Shown: one piece after another, positions 7,897 through 17,673 of the stretch
Layout of the letters: each line of letters opens with the position of its first letter
Position numbering within the stretch: position 1 is the stretch's first letter
Source: an uncultured Bacteroidia bacterium
GTDB lineage: Bacteria; Bacteroidota; Bacteroidia; Bacteroidales; F082
Assembly: GCA_902800965.1 (NCBI GenBank)
Contig: CADCGK010000009.1
Coordinates: 1 to 64,000 of the forward strand
Reading direction: 5' to 3'
Length of the DNA stretch: 64,000 nucleotides
The notes under the pieces: model-generated
What the model was told of the DNA's origin: nothing
Databases searched by the model: none
Seen by the model: the letters and a program-made list of their open reading frames with translations, nothing else
Position numbers and translations under genes: made by a program

Positions 7897-9004
7897 AGTT
7901 TTTGTAGATTTCAATCAAGGTTTTTTGTTCATTCTCCCAGCACAGTTCCGCAGCTGCTCGAGTCAAGCCTTGCTTCCATAGCATTCGCTTCGACGCATCA
8001 CCCAAGCCTTCTTTGATGGTTTCGGCAATCGATTTTGGTTCGTGGTCGGGAATAAACAATCCTATATCATATTTCTTGATAATTTTCTCTATTTCAACCA
8101 AATGTGATGCCACAATAGGCACCCCTGCCTGAATGAAGTCGAACAACTTGTTGGGGAGACAAAAACGATAGTTGAGGTTGGTGTCCTTGTCAAGCACAAA
8201 GCCCAATTCGGCCAGCTGGGTATAGGCCATCATCTGTTGGTATGGCATTCGGGGAAGGAACCGCACACGTTCCTCTATGCGCAAATCAGCGACCATTTGT
8301 TTCAACACAGGTAGCACGTCGCCACCACCAATGACCATCAAGTAACAATCGTCGAGGTACTGCATAGATTCCACCAGTTCATCAGCCCCACGTTGGATAT
8401 TGATGCCCGAGCCTTGTAGCACCAGCAAATGCTTATCCATGGGCAAGTCCAGCGCTTGCTTGTCACCTTTAGGTGGTAATGCCGCCCGTGGTGGGATGTT
8501 GCGCACCACGTGGCATTTCACGCCATACTTTTCTTCAAACAATTCCGCGATGGAGTCGCACACGGTGATCATCTCTTTCAGCTTTGGAACCACAAAGCCT
8601 TCTATGCGTTTCCACACCCGCTGCACCCGGGGCCTATGGACCAATTCAGGCGTCTCAGTGAAATACTCGTGACTGTCGTAGATCATCTTGATGCCTTTCA
8701 ACCTGGAGATGAAATAGTTGGGCAATGCCGTATCCAAGTCATTGGAAAGCAACAATTGCGCCTTATGGAACAGCAGGAAGAAAAACAGCCGTGTGTTGAA
8801 TTCCGCATAGAAGAGCGGCCCTTTCTCAAAGAGCAACTTCATTCGTTTCGTACGGTATGTCCTCTCGTCCATCGGCGGACTCTTGCGCAGTTTGCGACCC
8901 ACCAACAGCACCTCATATCCCATCTTTTGCAAGGTGAGGCATGACTTGTTGACTCTTTGGTCAGTAACCAAATCGTTGATGACCGATACGATGACACGTT
9001 TCAT
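7889..9004 (-). CDS. Glycosyltransferase, GT4-like
   Basis: A 371-residue GT-B enzyme. Landmarks are the N-terminal VIVSVINDLVTDQRVNKSC, the acceptor-domain segment MIYDSHEYFTETPE near residue 115, a sugar-nucleotide-domain start at HLLVLQGSGINIQRGADEL near 190, and LPNKLFDFIQAGVPIVAS near 285, the conserved donor-binding helix. It is the first gene of a two-gene operon with the downstream glycosyltransferase (ATGAATGA overlap). It is divergent from murB with only 34 bases between the two start codons. The substrate cannot be told from the sequence. Confidence 0.87.
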   Translation of the reverse strand: MKRVIVSVINDLVTDQRVNKSCLTLQKMGYEVLLVGRKLRKSPPMDERTYRTKRMKLLFEKGPLFYAEFNTRLFFFLLFHKAQLLLSNDLDTALPNYFISRLKGIKMIYDSHEYFTETPELVHRPRVQRVWKRIEGFVVPKLKEMITVCDSIAELFEEKYGVKCHVVRNIPPRAALPPKGDKQALDLPMDKHLLVLQGSGINIQRGADELVESMQYLDDCYLMVIGGGDVLPVLKQMVADLRIEERVRFLPRMPYQQMMAYTQLAELGFVLDKDTNLNYRFCLPNKLFDFIQAGVPIVASHLVEIEKIIKKYDIGLFIPDHEPKSIAETIKEGLGDASKRMLWKQGLTRAAAELCWENEQKTLIEIYKNYE

Positions 9005-9034
9005 TGTTGCAAAAATAATAATTTTTTATCTTTG
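9003..9034 (+). promoter_or_regulatory. murB promoter, probably giving a leaderless transcript
   Basis: TATCTTTG at 9027-9034 matches TAnnTTTG, with ATTG at 9003-9006 placed 20 bases upstream as a possible -33 element. The murB ATG is at 9039, four bases after the -7 element, so transcription should start at or next to the start codon. Confidence 0.6.
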
Positions 9035-9038
9035 CGCT

Positions 9039-10052
9039 ATGAAAACAAACATCAACCTTCAAGCATACAACAGTTTCGGCTTTCCTGTGACAGCAAAGTA
9101 TTTCGTTGAGATCAACGATGCAAGAGAGCTTGAACGGCTCTTCCGAATGCCGGAATACAAAAACGAAAAGCGCCTCATTCTCAGCGGCGGCAACAACATC
9201 CTATTCACCGATTCTTTCTTCGACGGCCTCGTTATCCTAATGAACAACAAAGGCATCAAGACCGTGACCGATGAGGGTGACACAGTCATTGTCCGTGCCC
9301 AAGCCGGCGAGGACTGGCCCGAGTTCGTCAAGAAGATGGTTGAAAAGGGGCTTTACGGCGTAGAGAACCTCGCCCATATCCCAGGCAAGGTCGGGGCGGC
9401 TCCCGTTCAGAACATCGGCGCCTATGGAATGGAGCTAAAAGACAGCTTCCTGAAATGCGAAGCCATCCATCTGGAGACCGGCCGCAAACGCATTTTCGAC
9501 AACAAGGAATGTGTATTTGGCTACCGGAGCAGCATCTTCAAGACGATGCTTAAAGGCCAGTATCTGATCACTTCGGTTGATTTCCGACTCTCGAAGCAAG
9601 CTGATTTGAAGCTGGATTACGGCAACATCAGGTCGTATCTGAACGAGCACGGCATGACCAATCCCACCCTGTTGCAGCTACACGATGCCATCTGCGCCAT
9701 CCGCGACGCCAAACTCCCCGACCCGAAAGTCATTGGCAATGCAGGCAGTTTCTTCAAGAACCCCGTGATCAAGGCGGAACAATTCGAGACCTTACAGCAA
9801 CAATATCCTGAGATACCTCACTATGACGAGCCTAATGGAAAGGTAAAGGTCCCAGCGGGCTGGCTCATCGAGCGTGCTGGCTGGAAAGGCTGGCACGACG
9901 AGCACGTGGGAGTGTATGAAAAACAAGCCCTTGTTTTAGTGCATTACGGTGGCGGCAAAGCACAAGACGTTGTTGACTTAGCAAAGAATATTCAAAAGTC
10001 AATCAAAGAAAAATTCGGAATCGAAATAGCCCCGGAAGTTAATTACATCTAA
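9039..10052 (+). CDS. murB: UDP-N-acetylenolpyruvoylglucosamine reductase
   Basis: The 337-residue enzyme reduces UDP-GlcNAc-enolpyruvate to UDP-MurNAc with NADPH and FAD, the second committed step of cytoplasmic peptidoglycan precursor synthesis. Visible motifs are the FAD-binding SGGNNILFTDSFFDGLVI, the IPGKVGAAPVQNIGAYGMEL segment, YRSSIFK, and the catalytic serine in NAGSFFKNPVI; the conserved C-terminal glutamate is in APEVNYI. The YRSSxFK insertion marks the type I (E. coli-like) enzyme. The start at 9039 is set by the N-terminal homology (NLQAYNSFGFPVTAKYF) and by the promoter, which lies inside any longer reading frame. Confidence 0.95.
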   Translation: MKTNINLQAYNSFGFPVTAKYFVEINDARELERLFRMPEYKNEKRLILSGGNNILFTDSFFDGLVILMNNKGIKTVTDEGDTVIVRAQAGEDWPEFVKKMVEKGLYGVENLAHIPGKVGAAPVQNIGAYGMELKDSFLKCEAIHLETGRKRIFDNKECVFGYRSSIFKTMLKGQYLITSVDFRLSKQADLKLDYGNIRSYLNEHGMTNPTLLQLHDAICAIRDAKLPDPKVIGNAGSFFKNPVIKAEQFETLQQQYPEIPHYDEPNGKVKVPAGWLIERAGWKGWHDEHVGVYEKQALVLVHYGGGKAQDVVDLAKNIQKSIKEKFGIEIAPEVNYI

Positions 10053-10063
10053 GCTCTCCGTTT

Positions 10064-10978
10064 TCAACTATCCAACGCTCCCGTTAAATCAGCGACCTTC
10101 TCAAATCCATGTCGCTCGCAATATGCTTTCATTCCATCGGCGACTTTGGCAGAAACGGCAGGATCGATGAAATTGGCCGTGCCAATCTCGATGGCAGAGG
10201 CACCAGCAAGCATGAACTCTACAGCATCGGTGGCATTGGAGATGCCGCCCAATCCCACTACGGGAATCTTTACCGCCTTGGCCACCTGCCACACCATGCG
10301 CAAAGCTACGGGCTTCACACAGGCGCCCGAAAGGCCACCGGTGATGACCGAAAGCTTCGGCTTGCGTTTCTCCGCGTCGATTGCCATACCCATCAGCGTG
10401 TTAATCAGTGAGACTGAGTCGGCCCCAGAAGCTTCAGCAGCAAGGGCAATCTCCGCAATATTGGTCACATTGGGCGACAGCTTGACCATCAGGTGCTTGT
10501 GATACACCTTACGCACCTCGGAGACCACCTGGGAGATACCTGCGGTGGTTACACCAAAGGCCATGCCGCCTTGTTTCACGTTAGGGCAAGAGACATTCAG
10601 CTCGATGGCGGGAATCTTGTCCAAGACATCAACCATTTCGGCACCTGTCACATAATCTTCAAGAGTGGAGCCAGAAAGATTCAAAAGCACGTTGGTGTCA
10701 AAGTCCTTGATACGTGGATAAATGGAATCAATAAAGTATTGGACTCCCTTGTTTTGCAGGCCAACGCAGTTGAGCATCCCAGAAGGTGTCTCAGCCATAC
10801 GAGGATAGGGGTTCCCTTCGCGTGGATGCAGGGTCGTGCCTTTCACGATGATGCCGCCCAGCTTGGCCAAGTCCACGAAATCGGTGTACTCTTCGCCATA
10901 GCCGAAAGTACCCGAAGCCGTCATCACAGGGTTGCGCAGCATCAAGCCGCGGCCCAAGTCTATCGTCATATTCACCAT
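10064..10978 (-). CDS. pyrD: Dihydroorotate dehydrogenase B, catalytic subunit
   Basis: The 304-residue FMN-dependent TIM-barrel protein has the class 1B hallmarks: [16 protein letters not shown] at the N-terminus, [10 protein letters not shown], the active-site cysteine in [22 protein letters not shown], and the FMN phosphate-binding [13 protein letters not shown] with [11 protein letters not shown] near the end. It oxidises dihydroorotate to orotate in pyrimidine synthesis and passes electrons to PyrK. The start overlaps the end of pyrK by seven bases, so the pair is translationally coupled in the order pyrK-pyrD, as in most Bacteroidetes. Confidence 0.95.
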   Translation of the reverse strand: MVNMTIDLGRGLMLRNPVMTASGTFGYGEEYTDFVDLAKLGGIIVKGTTLHPREGNPYPRMAETPSGMLNCVGLQNKGVQYFIDSIYPRIKDFDTNVLLNLSGSTLEDYVTGAEMVDVLDKIPAIELNVSCPNVKQGGMAFGVTTAGISQVVSEVRKVYHKHLMVKLSPNVTNIAEIALAAEASGADSVSLINTLMGMAIDAEKRKPKLSVITGGLSGACVKPVALRMVWQVAKAVKIPVVGLGGISNATDAVEFMLAGASAIEIGTANFIDPAVSAKVADGMKAYCERHGFEKVADLTGALDS

Positions 10979-11733
10979 TTCAACCTCCTTGTGTTAAATA
11001 CCGGGCCTTCCTTGCAGACGCACATATGGCCATCAACAGTGTCTTCAACGCAGCAAAGGCAGGCACCAAGACCGCAAGCCATCAAGTTCTCCAATGAAAC
11101 CTCACACCAAACGTTCTTTTCGGCAGCCAACTTCGCCACCGCTTTCATCATAGGTTTGGGGCCACAAACGTATATCTTGTCAAAGACTTCCTTCTGCCAT
11201 AGAGAATGCATGGTCACGAAGCCTTTCTCGCCAAGCGAACCGTCTTCGGTAGTCACGAAAGTATCGCCAAGTTGCTGGTAATCGGCCAGACGAATTATAT
11301 CCGACTTAGTTTTACCTCCTAACAGCAACGTCGGCCGAATGTCGTTTTCAACAAGAACCTTGGCAAAATAAAACAGCGGTGCTATGCCGATGCCGCCTCC
11401 GACAAGCAGGCACTTCTCCCCTTTTTCAGGGATGCTGAACCCATTGCCCAACGGCAGCACCATGTTGATAACATCGCCTGTTTCGGCCACCGCCAAATGC
11501 TTTGTCCCTTCTCCCACCTGTTGCACTAGCAAGGCGATTTCATTGTGTTGGAAATCCACATCGTGGATGGAAATGGGACGGCGCAGATAGGTAGATGGCG
11601 AGCCGTCCACACGCACCTGCACGAATTGTCCCGGCTGTATCTCCGGCAAAGCTCGATCCGAGCGCAGCCTTAACAGCACCGAGCGTCCATAGTCGTTCTT
11701 TTCAACTAGGATGAAATCTGTGATCTGTTTCAT
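10972..11733 (-). CDS. pyrK: Dihydroorotate dehydrogenase B, electron-transfer subunit
   Basis: The 253-residue iron-sulfur flavoprotein belongs to the ferredoxin-reductase superfamily. It shows the FAD-binding [14 protein letters not shown] near residue 50, the NAD-binding glycine motif [16 protein letters not shown] near 110, and a C-terminal 2Fe-2S cysteine cluster (CGLGACLCC then C-V-C, about residues 217-240). PyrK links dihydroorotate oxidation by PyrD to NAD+ reduction. A TATCTTTG -7 element lies 14 bases upstream of the start codon. Confidence 0.95.
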   Translation of the reverse strand: MKQITDFILVEKNDYGRSVLLRLRSDRALPEIQPGQFVQVRVDGSPSTYLRRPISIHDVDFQHNEIALLVQQVGEGTKHLAVAETGDVINMVLPLGNGFSIPEKGEKCLLVGGGIGIAPLFYFAKVLVENDIRPTLLLGGKTKSDIIRLADYQQLGDTFVTTEDGSLGEKGFVTMHSLWQKEVFDKIYVCGPKPMMKAVAKLAAEKNVWCEVSLENLMACGLGACLCCVEDTVDGHMCVCKEGPVFNTRRLKW

Positions 11734-11747
11734 AGCGGTTGTTTTCG

Positions 11748-11755
11748 CAAAGATA
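11748..11755 (-). promoter_or_regulatory. -7 element of the pyrKD promoter
   Basis: On the - strand this reads TATCTTTG (TAnnTTTG). No clear -33 element is seen; that region is occupied by the terminator stem of the upstream gene. Confidence 0.6.
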
Positions 11756-11756
11756 C

Positions 11757-11782
11757 AAAAAAAGCTGCCGAAGCAGCTTCTT
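11757..11782 (-). terminator. Rho-independent terminator of the DUF5606 gene
   Basis: On the - strand the sequence reads AAGCTGC, loop TTCG, GCAGCTT and then a run of T: a perfect 7-bp stem (11762-11768 with 11773-11779), a stable TTCG tetraloop and a U-tract. It begins about 20 bases after the stop of the gene at 11800. Confidence 0.85.
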
Positions 11783-11799
11783 TTTTTCTTTTCTTGAAC

Positions 11800-12237
11800 T
11801 TATTCCGTTTTCTCCTCCGGCTTATCCTCTGGGGCAGCCTCGGGTTCTTCTGTGAAGTCAAGCAGGTTCTTGTCCATCAGCAGCTGATACCACTGGAACA
11901 CTTTTTTCATATCTGAAGGATACACTGCATCTTGGTCATAGTCAGGCATCACCTCCAAAAACTTGGCGCAAAGCTCATCCTTGTTGGCTTTCTTGAAATC
12001 AAAATCCACTTTGTCACCCATCTTATCATGGATACCTTTAAACACTTCCTTAAGTGGACGATCCTCTTCAACGGAGAAAATCGAGATCTCTTCTAGCGAG
12101 CTCATGCGATCGTTGGCAAAGGCAGGAACACACTTGCCGTCAAGGAGTGATTCCAGAATAATTCTTCCAATAGCCTGTGACTTAATCTGGAACAATCCTG
12201 GTTTACCAGAAATCGAAACAATCTTACTTAAATCCAT
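11800..12237 (-). CDS. DUF5606 family protein
   Basis: The 145-residue cytosolic protein matches the Bacteroidetes family DUF5606: it begins with the conserved MDLSKIVSISGKPGLFQI, continues with the strand-rich CVPAFANDRMSSLEEISIF region, and ends in an acidic, proline-rich tail (EEPEAAPEDKPEEKTE). No function is known. It is a single-gene unit with its own promoter (-7 element 12269-12276) and its own terminator (11757-11782), divergent from the large operon starting at 12335. Confidence 0.85.
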   Translation of the reverse strand: MDLSKIVSISGKPGLFQIKSQAIGRIILESLLDGKCVPAFANDRMSSLEEISIFSVEEDRPLKEVFKGIHDKMGDKVDFDFKKANKDELCAKFLEVMPDYDQDAVYPSDMKKVFQWYQLLMDKNLLDFTEEPEAAPEDKPEEKTE

Positions 12238-12268
12238 AGTCTTTAGCTTTAATTTTTTAAAAAACGGG

Positions 12269-12276
12269 CAAAGATA
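12269..12276 (-). promoter_or_regulatory. -7 element of the DUF5606 gene
   Basis: On the - strand this reads TATCTTTG, 31 bases before the start codon. No clear -33 element is seen. Confidence 0.5.
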
Positions 12277-12298
12277 GGAATTATTTTCAAGAATGTTT

Positions 12299-12306
12299 TA
12301 AATTTG
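12299..12306 (+). promoter_or_regulatory. -7 element of the 13-gene TIR/RyR/CHAT operon
   Basis: TAAATTTG matches TAnnTTTG and lies 28 bases before the first start codon of the operon, a spacing shared by several other promoters in the window. No other convincing promoter was found within the following 22 kb. Confidence 0.5.
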
Positions 12307-12334
12307 TTGCTTTATTCAAACTACGCCGCTGAAT

Positions 12335-14491
12335 ATGAGTGAGTTTTTCAAAAAAATAAAAGAAAACAAGCTTTCTGCCTTTATCCAGACAATGGTGGTC
12401 TTGTCACTTCTCGCCGTCATCATAGCCTCATTTTACAGGGTTCCCCATTATTGGAAGTGGATCCTCTTTGGCGCTGGAATTCTGATAGCCACCATGCAAT
12501 TCCTAAGGATGAAACATCCGCTATTATCCATCGACAGGGTTTTTGCCAACTATCCCGGCAAACAAATTGTTCTCGCCCTAATCGTCTTCATTATCTGCTT
12601 TGACTTTGCCTTGTGTCTTTTCCCAGGTAAAGGCATGCGTTTCACCTTCACCAACTTTATCAATTACAAGGCCCTTACCGAAGAAGCTGTCGATGAGGTC
12701 GTGATTTCGTTCGACACAACCCTATACAAGCCCAACGCCGAGAACATCGCTTTCGTGGAGAAGCCCGCCAATTACAAGAAACGGTCTGAATACACCAAAT
12801 ACGCCGTTGTTTATTTACTGGGTCTTATTGTCTTCAGCGGACTGTTGATAGCTACCATTAATCGCTTCATGGCGACCCGGGCAGAGCGTTATAAAAAAGG
12901 AGTCAACACTTATAAGAATATCAGCAACCATTATGTCATCATTGGCTATGGTCCTTCTTGCATCCCCATCATCCGCAACATTTTCAGCCGTGGCGAGATG
13001 AAACCTACAACGCGGTTTCTACTTCTAACACGTCAGGATCCCGAGATGGTACGTCGCTACATCGCTTCGCAGCAGAAAGACTTGGAAGAAAAGACCGTTA
13101 TCTACTCTGGAGACCTGGACACCGTCTCACACCTGAAACGACTCAATATCCAAAAGGCGAAGGAAGTGTTCATCTTGGGTGAAGGCCGTGAACCCGGCCG
13201 TGACTCTAAGAACTTGGAGTGCGCCAAGAATGTTAAAGAGCTGAGAGGCAACACTCCACAAGACAAACCATTGCATGTCAACGTGCAATTTGACAAGCCC
13301 TCCTCCTACTCGACCATCAAACGTCTTACCATCCCCAAGGATTATTATGAAAACAAACAAGGTAAACAGTTGACCTACCTGCGTCCTTTCAGCTTCTATG
13401 AAAATTGGGCTCGATTGTTATGGGGTGTCTGCCAACTTGAAGGCTACCGCACTCTCGACCGTGGCATGATGGTGGAGAATCTTCCTAATAAGAGCTTGGT
13501 TACGACCGACAAGCATATTCATTTGTATATCGCCGGTTTTAACGAGATGGGCGTCGCCCTCCTGCTCGAGGCGTTGCGTGTGTGCCATTATCCCAACTAT
13601 GTGGAAGCTACAGGCGCCAACAAGACCCACATCACCATCGTCGATCCCAAGATGGGCGAACTGTTGCCTCGATTCAAGTCTGAGTACCCCTATTTGGACC
13701 AGATTTCCGACATAGAAATTGAATACAAAGCATGTCTAATCGAAGACGAAAGCATCCGTCACGAATTGGATGAATTGGCAAACTGCAAAGATGTTGTCTT
13801 GACAGTTGCCATCTGCTTCGATGACGCCGACAGCAGCCTTTCTGCCGCTCTCACCCTGCCCGAGTCCCTATATTACCACATCATCGACGGCCAGATCGTC
13901 CATAATGACGACGTGGAAATCCTTGTCCGCCAAGAAATCAAATCAGGCCTGGCTGTTGCCTTGGACGAAGAGAACGGCAAGTACGCCAACGTGAAGGTTT
14001 TCGGCACCTTGGACAAAGGTGTCGATGACAGACTATTGGATGACAAGATGGCCATCATCATCAATGCTCGCTACCATTTCATGTACGGCTTAACGCCCTC
14101 ACAAGACTTCTTTAAACTGGTGAAAGAAGACAAAAGCGCGGCTTTGTCTGAAGCAGCCTCAGCATGGATTGCCTTGAACGAGGACCACCGATTCGCCAAT
14201 CGTTACCAGACAGAGATCTATAAGAGCTATCAGACCTACCGGCCCCTGCTCGAACAGCATCCAGATCTGCTGTATCAAACCGAACACATGCGCTGGTCCG
14301 CCGAAAGGAGTGTCACCGGCTATCGCGACATCCACGACCCTGAAATCAAAAGCAGCGCCTATCAGATCCATCATCTCATCGTGCCTTACCACGATTTGAA
14401 CGACCACGAAAAAGACAAAGACAAAGCCGTTTTGGAGATCATGGACCAGGTGATCGCCTTATCAGAAAGCATTAAAGAAAATATCCTCTAA
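12335..14491 (+). CDS. Membrane protein with two Rossmann/RCK-like domains and a C-terminal RyR-like domain
   Basis: The 718-residue protein has four probable membrane helices (about 16-34, 40-57, 76-97, 155-177) and then a large cytosolic part. A first Rossmann-like domain starts at HYVIIGYGPSCIPIIRNIF (G204-Y-G206), resembling TrkA-N/RCK domains, and a second begins near residue 388 (LYIAGFNEMGVALLLEAL). The C-terminus (about 640-710) carries RyR-domain landmarks: EHMRWSAERSVTGYR, then HHLIVPYHDLNDHEKDKDK. No potassium selectivity filter is visible, so calling it a channel is not justified. A soluble paralogue of its second half is encoded at 25085. It is the first gene of the operon and may sense a nucleotide-type ligand; that role is inference. 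Confidence 0.75.
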   Translation: MSEFFKKIKENKLSAFIQTMVVLSLLAVIIASFYRVPHYWKWILFGAGILIATMQFLRMKHPLLSIDRVFANYPGKQIVLALIVFIICFDFALCLFPGKGMRFTFTNFINYKALTEEAVDEVVISFDTTLYKPNAENIAFVEKPANYKKRSEYTKYAVVYLLGLIVFSGLLIATINRFMATRAERYKKGVNTYKNISNHYVIIGYGPSCIPIIRNIFSRGEMKPTTRFLLLTRQDPEMVRRYIASQQKDLEEKTVIYSGDLDTVSHLKRLNIQKAKEVFILGEGREPGRDSKNLECAKNVKELRGNTPQDKPLHVNVQFDKPSSYSTIKRLTIPKDYYENKQGKQLTYLRPFSFYENWARLLWGVCQLEGYRTLDRGMMVENLPNKSLVTTDKHIHLYIAGFNEMGVALLLEALRVCHYPNYVEATGANKTHITIVDPKMGELLPRFKSEYPYLDQISDIEIEYKACLIEDESIRHELDELANCKDVVLTVAICFDDADSSLSAALTLPESLYYHIIDGQIVHNDDVEILVRQEIKSGLAVALDEENGKYANVKVFGTLDKGVDDRLLDDKMAIIINARYHFMYGLTPSQDFFKLVKEDKSAALSEAASAWIALNEDHRFANRYQTEIYKSYQTYRPLLEQHPDLLYQTEHMRWSAERSVTGYRDIHDPEIKSSAYQIHHLIVPYHDLNDHEKDKDKAVLEIMDQVIALSESIKENIL

Positions 14492-14503
14492 CAATTGTCA
14501 GCC

Positions 14504-15448
14504 ATGAGAAAGCTCCTTTTGTTCGTCAGTCTGCTCATTGCAACTTTCGCCTCAGCCCAGACCCAGCGAGGCATCGTGAAGTCCATCGGTCGCCCGGGAA
14601 AGCCAGGTAAAACACTAAACAACGTGACAATCCAGGCAAAAGGAATGATCAACCCTGCGCTGAGCGACACCACAGGTGAATTCAACATCTCCATCCCAGG
14701 CAAGAACGACGGCGATGCCATCGTATTCCTTCGAATCAAGAAAAACGGTTTTGAGTTGAAAGACAAGGAATTGATCGGACGGCAGTTGGTCTGTTCCTCT
14801 CGTGTGCCCATCATCATCCAGATGGTCGATTGCGCTCAACTAGAGGCCGACAAAAAACGCATTGCCGACAATGCCTACCGCGTAGCGGAAGAGAATTACC
14901 AGAAGAAACTGGCAGAGTTGGAACGACAACAGCAGGAAAACGAGATAACAGCAGAAAAATTTCGGAATGAGTTGCAGGGACTGCAAGACAAATACGACAA
15001 ATACCTTTCTCTGATCTCCAACATGGCCGACCGTTATGCCCGAACCGACTACGACCAGCTGGACTCCATCGACTATCAGATTAACCTCTGCATTGAAAAC
15101 GGTGAACTCGATAAAGCCGACTCGTTGATCCACACCGTATTCGACCCCGAGACCGTATTGGAACGCAACCGAGCCGCCAAACGCGAAATCGAAGAAAGGA
15201 TTGCCATCGCCCAAAGCATCATCGACAAAGCACAAGCCGACAAGGAAGCCATCCTTCAAGACATCGAATATGCCAAAAGAGTGGCCTCCCTCAGTGAAAA
15301 CCTCGCCAAAGAATACCTGCTCATTGACGACAAGCAGCATGCTTTGGATTGTTTGGAAAAAGCACTTCGGATCAAGAAAATCCTTTATGGTGAAGAAAGC
15401 GAGGAAGCCATGGAAATCATTCAAACCATCAACACCATCAAACCATGA
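14504..15448 (+). CDS. Secreted carboxypeptidase-regulatory-like/coiled-coil protein, short paralogue
   Basis: The 314-residue protein starts at the ATG at 14504, which gives a clean signal peptide (MRKLLLFVSLLIATFASAQ). Mature residues 20-110 form a beta-sandwich resembling the carboxypeptidase regulatory-like domain, beginning TQRGIVKSIGRPGKPGKTLN. A coiled coil follows (about 115-185), then the conserved YARTDYDQLD...CIENGELDKADSLIHTVFDP segment and one probable TPR hairpin at the C-terminus. It is the shortest of five related proteins in this operon and lacks their TPR array. It probably acts outside the cytoplasm as a scaffold or sensor. The next start codon overlaps its stop (ATGA). Confidence 0.75.
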   Translation: MRKLLLFVSLLIATFASAQTQRGIVKSIGRPGKPGKTLNNVTIQAKGMINPALSDTTGEFNISIPGKNDGDAIVFLRIKKNGFELKDKELIGRQLVCSSRVPIIIQMVDCAQLEADKKRIADNAYRVAEENYQKKLAELERQQQENEITAEKFRNELQGLQDKYDKYLSLISNMADRYARTDYDQLDSIDYQINLCIENGELDKADSLIHTVFDPETVLERNRAAKREIEERIAIAQSIIDKAQADKEAILQDIEYAKRVASLSENLAKEYLLIDDKQHALDCLEKALRIKKILYGEESEEAMEIIQTINTIKP

Positions 15449-17667
15449 GAAAAACAACGATACTACTTTTGTTGCTGACCCTCTTGTGGCAATGCCTTCC
15501 AGCACAGACCCAACAAGGTCACGTGAGAACGTTGGGGCGCCCTGACAAGAAAAGCAAAGCCTTGAAGGGAGTGACCATCAGGGTAAAGGGCCAACACAAT
15601 CCCGTACTCAGCGATTCTATCGGCTCATTTTCACTCTTGATGACTGGTTTGAAAAACGGAGACGCCTACACGCTTCAACAAGTACAGAAATCAGGATACG
15701 AGCTGAACGAAACAAGCATCATAGGCCAGCAACAGGCCTTTTCCGACAAAGTGCCACTCGAAATCGTCATGGTATCCCTTAATCAGCTGCAGGCCGACAA
15801 ACAACGCATCGAGAACAATGCTTATAAAGCCGCCGAAAAGAATTTCAACGCCAAGTTGAAGCAATTGGAGGAACAACTCAACAGCAATTCGATATCCATA
15901 GAGAAATACCAAGAGGAGCAGAGAGTCCTTCAGGAAAAGTTTGAAAGATACCAAACACTGATCGACGGCCTCGCCGAGCATTATGCCCATACCGACTTCG
16001 ATCTGTTGGACGAAAACGAACGCGAAATCAATATATGCATTGAGAATGGCGATTTGGAGCGGGCAGATTCTCTCATCCATCGTCTCTTCGACCCTGTCGA
16101 TGTGTTGCAACGCAACGTGGAAGCCCTTGCTAAGATCGAAAAACAACTTGCCCAAGCCAAAGGCATGATCGAGAAAGCCAACGAAGACAAGGCTAAGGTA
16201 CTGAAACAACAAGCCAAAGACGCCGAATACCTCTATCAGCTATACACCATCGCTTTGGCACGTTATGACGATGACAAAGCCCAATACTATATTGAAACCC
16301 GAGCAGAACTTGACACCACCAATGGTGTCTGGCAAACCGAAGCAGCTCAGTTTTTCTCAAGTCATCTGCAATTCCAAAAATCCATTCGCTATTTTTCAAG
16401 AGCTGCAGACCTGTTCCGTAAAGCAGGACGAAAGTACGAGCTCTCGTTCGCGCTCTATGGCCTGGGATCACAGCTCCAAGCAGCATCCATCAACAACACC
16501 CAAAAAGATCCCGCAGCGGAACAGGCACTTACCGAAGCCGTGTCCATCCAACGCCAGTTAGTCCAATTCTTCCCTCAACTATATAGCAAGAGTCTTGGCA
16601 TCATGCTGACCAACCTTGGAGAAGAATATCTCAACACCCAACGTTATGAGGAAAGCGCTGCCATACTGAAAGAGGCACAAGAGGTCTTGTTCCAAGTATC
16701 TTTGGATCAACCCACTGATGAAAATATCTATCGCGTAGTCAACGCTTACAAGAAACTCGGCGATTTGTACCTTGCCATGAAGAACTACTCATTTAGTGGG
16801 ATTTATCTCATCGACGCCCTCACATACGGCAAGATGCTGGCAATGAGAAATCCCGACTATGAATATGCCTTGGCAAGTGTCTATACCTCATACGAATCCT
16901 TATATTACGCAACCAATAAAGCCGATAAATGCAAGAAGATGTTCTTACAAGCGGCTGATATCTATCGCCGACTTGCCAAGACCAAACCACGCTTCTACGA
17001 GCCATTTCTCGCCTGTGAACTTGTTAGGCAAGGTTTGCGCATGATCGTCTCCATCGATTATGAAGGAATCTGCTTAGGTAACGACCGTGATCCGAATATT
17101 GTCGTTCCGTTCCTTGAAGCCCTTGGTTATCTCAACGAAGGAACAGACATCTACAAACGCACCATCACCCTTGACCCCGCATTCGACACACAATATGAAC
17201 AGGCATTGATAACGCTCGCATACGTTTATATGGCCTGTGACGCTGACAGTGCCTATAAAAGATTGGAAGAACTATTGCCTAGATGGAAGTCCTATTATCC
17301 CGATTGCTCAGACAATCCAAACTATGTCAACCCCTATTTCAGCGATGCAGCCAAACAAACTGACTTTTATCTATCAACTTTGAGATATCAGGCTTTCCTT
17401 TGCTTCTACCATAACGAGCCAAAGAAAGCGGAACAATACGCCAGAGATGCACTTTGCCTCAACCCTTCACAAACCGACATCATCCCAGAGCTCGCCAATG
17501 CGCTCCTCTTACAAGGCAAGTATGCCGATGCTGAAAAAGTGTATCTACAATACAAAAGTGAGCTGAAAGACACTTTCAATCAGCGTTTCGATGTGTTGGG
17601 AAAAGCCAATCTCATCCCCAAGAAGCACCAAAATGAAGTGAATCGCATCAAGAATCTACTAAAATAA
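15445..17667 (+). CDS. Secreted carboxypeptidase-regulatory-like/coiled-coil/TPR protein
   Basis: The 740-residue protein has a signal peptide (MRKTTILLLLLTLLWQCLPAQ), the same N-terminal module as its neighbour (QTQQGHVRTLGRPDKKSKAL onwards), a coiled coil near 115-175, and a helical repeat region from about 250 to the end with degenerate TPRs (for example YNEPKKAEQYARDALCLNPS). The C-terminal block LANALLLQGKYADAEKVYLQ, then an IPKKHQNEVNRI tail, is shared with the operon paralogues at 18801 and 29240. The repeats should bind protein partners. A four-base ATGA overlap couples it to the preceding gene, and the TIR gene follows after six bases. Confidence 0.75.
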   Translation: MRKTTILLLLLTLLWQCLPAQTQQGHVRTLGRPDKKSKALKGVTIRVKGQHNPVLSDSIGSFSLLMTGLKNGDAYTLQQVQKSGYELNETSIIGQQQAFSDKVPLEIVMVSLNQLQADKQRIENNAYKAAEKNFNAKLKQLEEQLNSNSISIEKYQEEQRVLQEKFERYQTLIDGLAEHYAHTDFDLLDENEREINICIENGDLERADSLIHRLFDPVDVLQRNVEALAKIEKQLAQAKGMIEKANEDKAKVLKQQAKDAEYLYQLYTIALARYDDDKAQYYIETRAELDTTNGVWQTEAAQFFSSHLQFQKSIRYFSRAADLFRKAGRKYELSFALYGLGSQLQAASINNTQKDPAAEQALTEAVSIQRQLVQFFPQLYSKSLGIMLTNLGEEYLNTQRYEESAAILKEAQEVLFQVSLDQPTDENIYRVVNAYKKLGDLYLAMKNYSFSGIYLIDALTYGKMLAMRNPDYEYALASVYTSYESLYYATNKADKCKKMFLQAADIYRRLAKTKPRFYEPFLACELVRQGLRMIVSIDYEGICLGNDRDPNIVVPFLEALGYLNEGTDIYKRTITLDPAFDTQYEQALITLAYVYMACDADSAYKRLEELLPRWKSYYPDCSDNPNYVNPYFSDAAKQTDFYLSTLRYQAFLCFYHNEPKKAEQYARDALCLNPSQTDIIPELANALLLQGKYADAEKVYLQYKSELKDTFNQRFDVLGKANLIPKKHQNEVNRIKNLLK

Positions 17668-17673
17668 AGGACC

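Noticed and set aside
12335..14491. Potassium channel
   Set aside because: The Rossmann/RCK-like domain after membrane helices suggested it, but no TVGYG-type selectivity filter or pore helix is visible.
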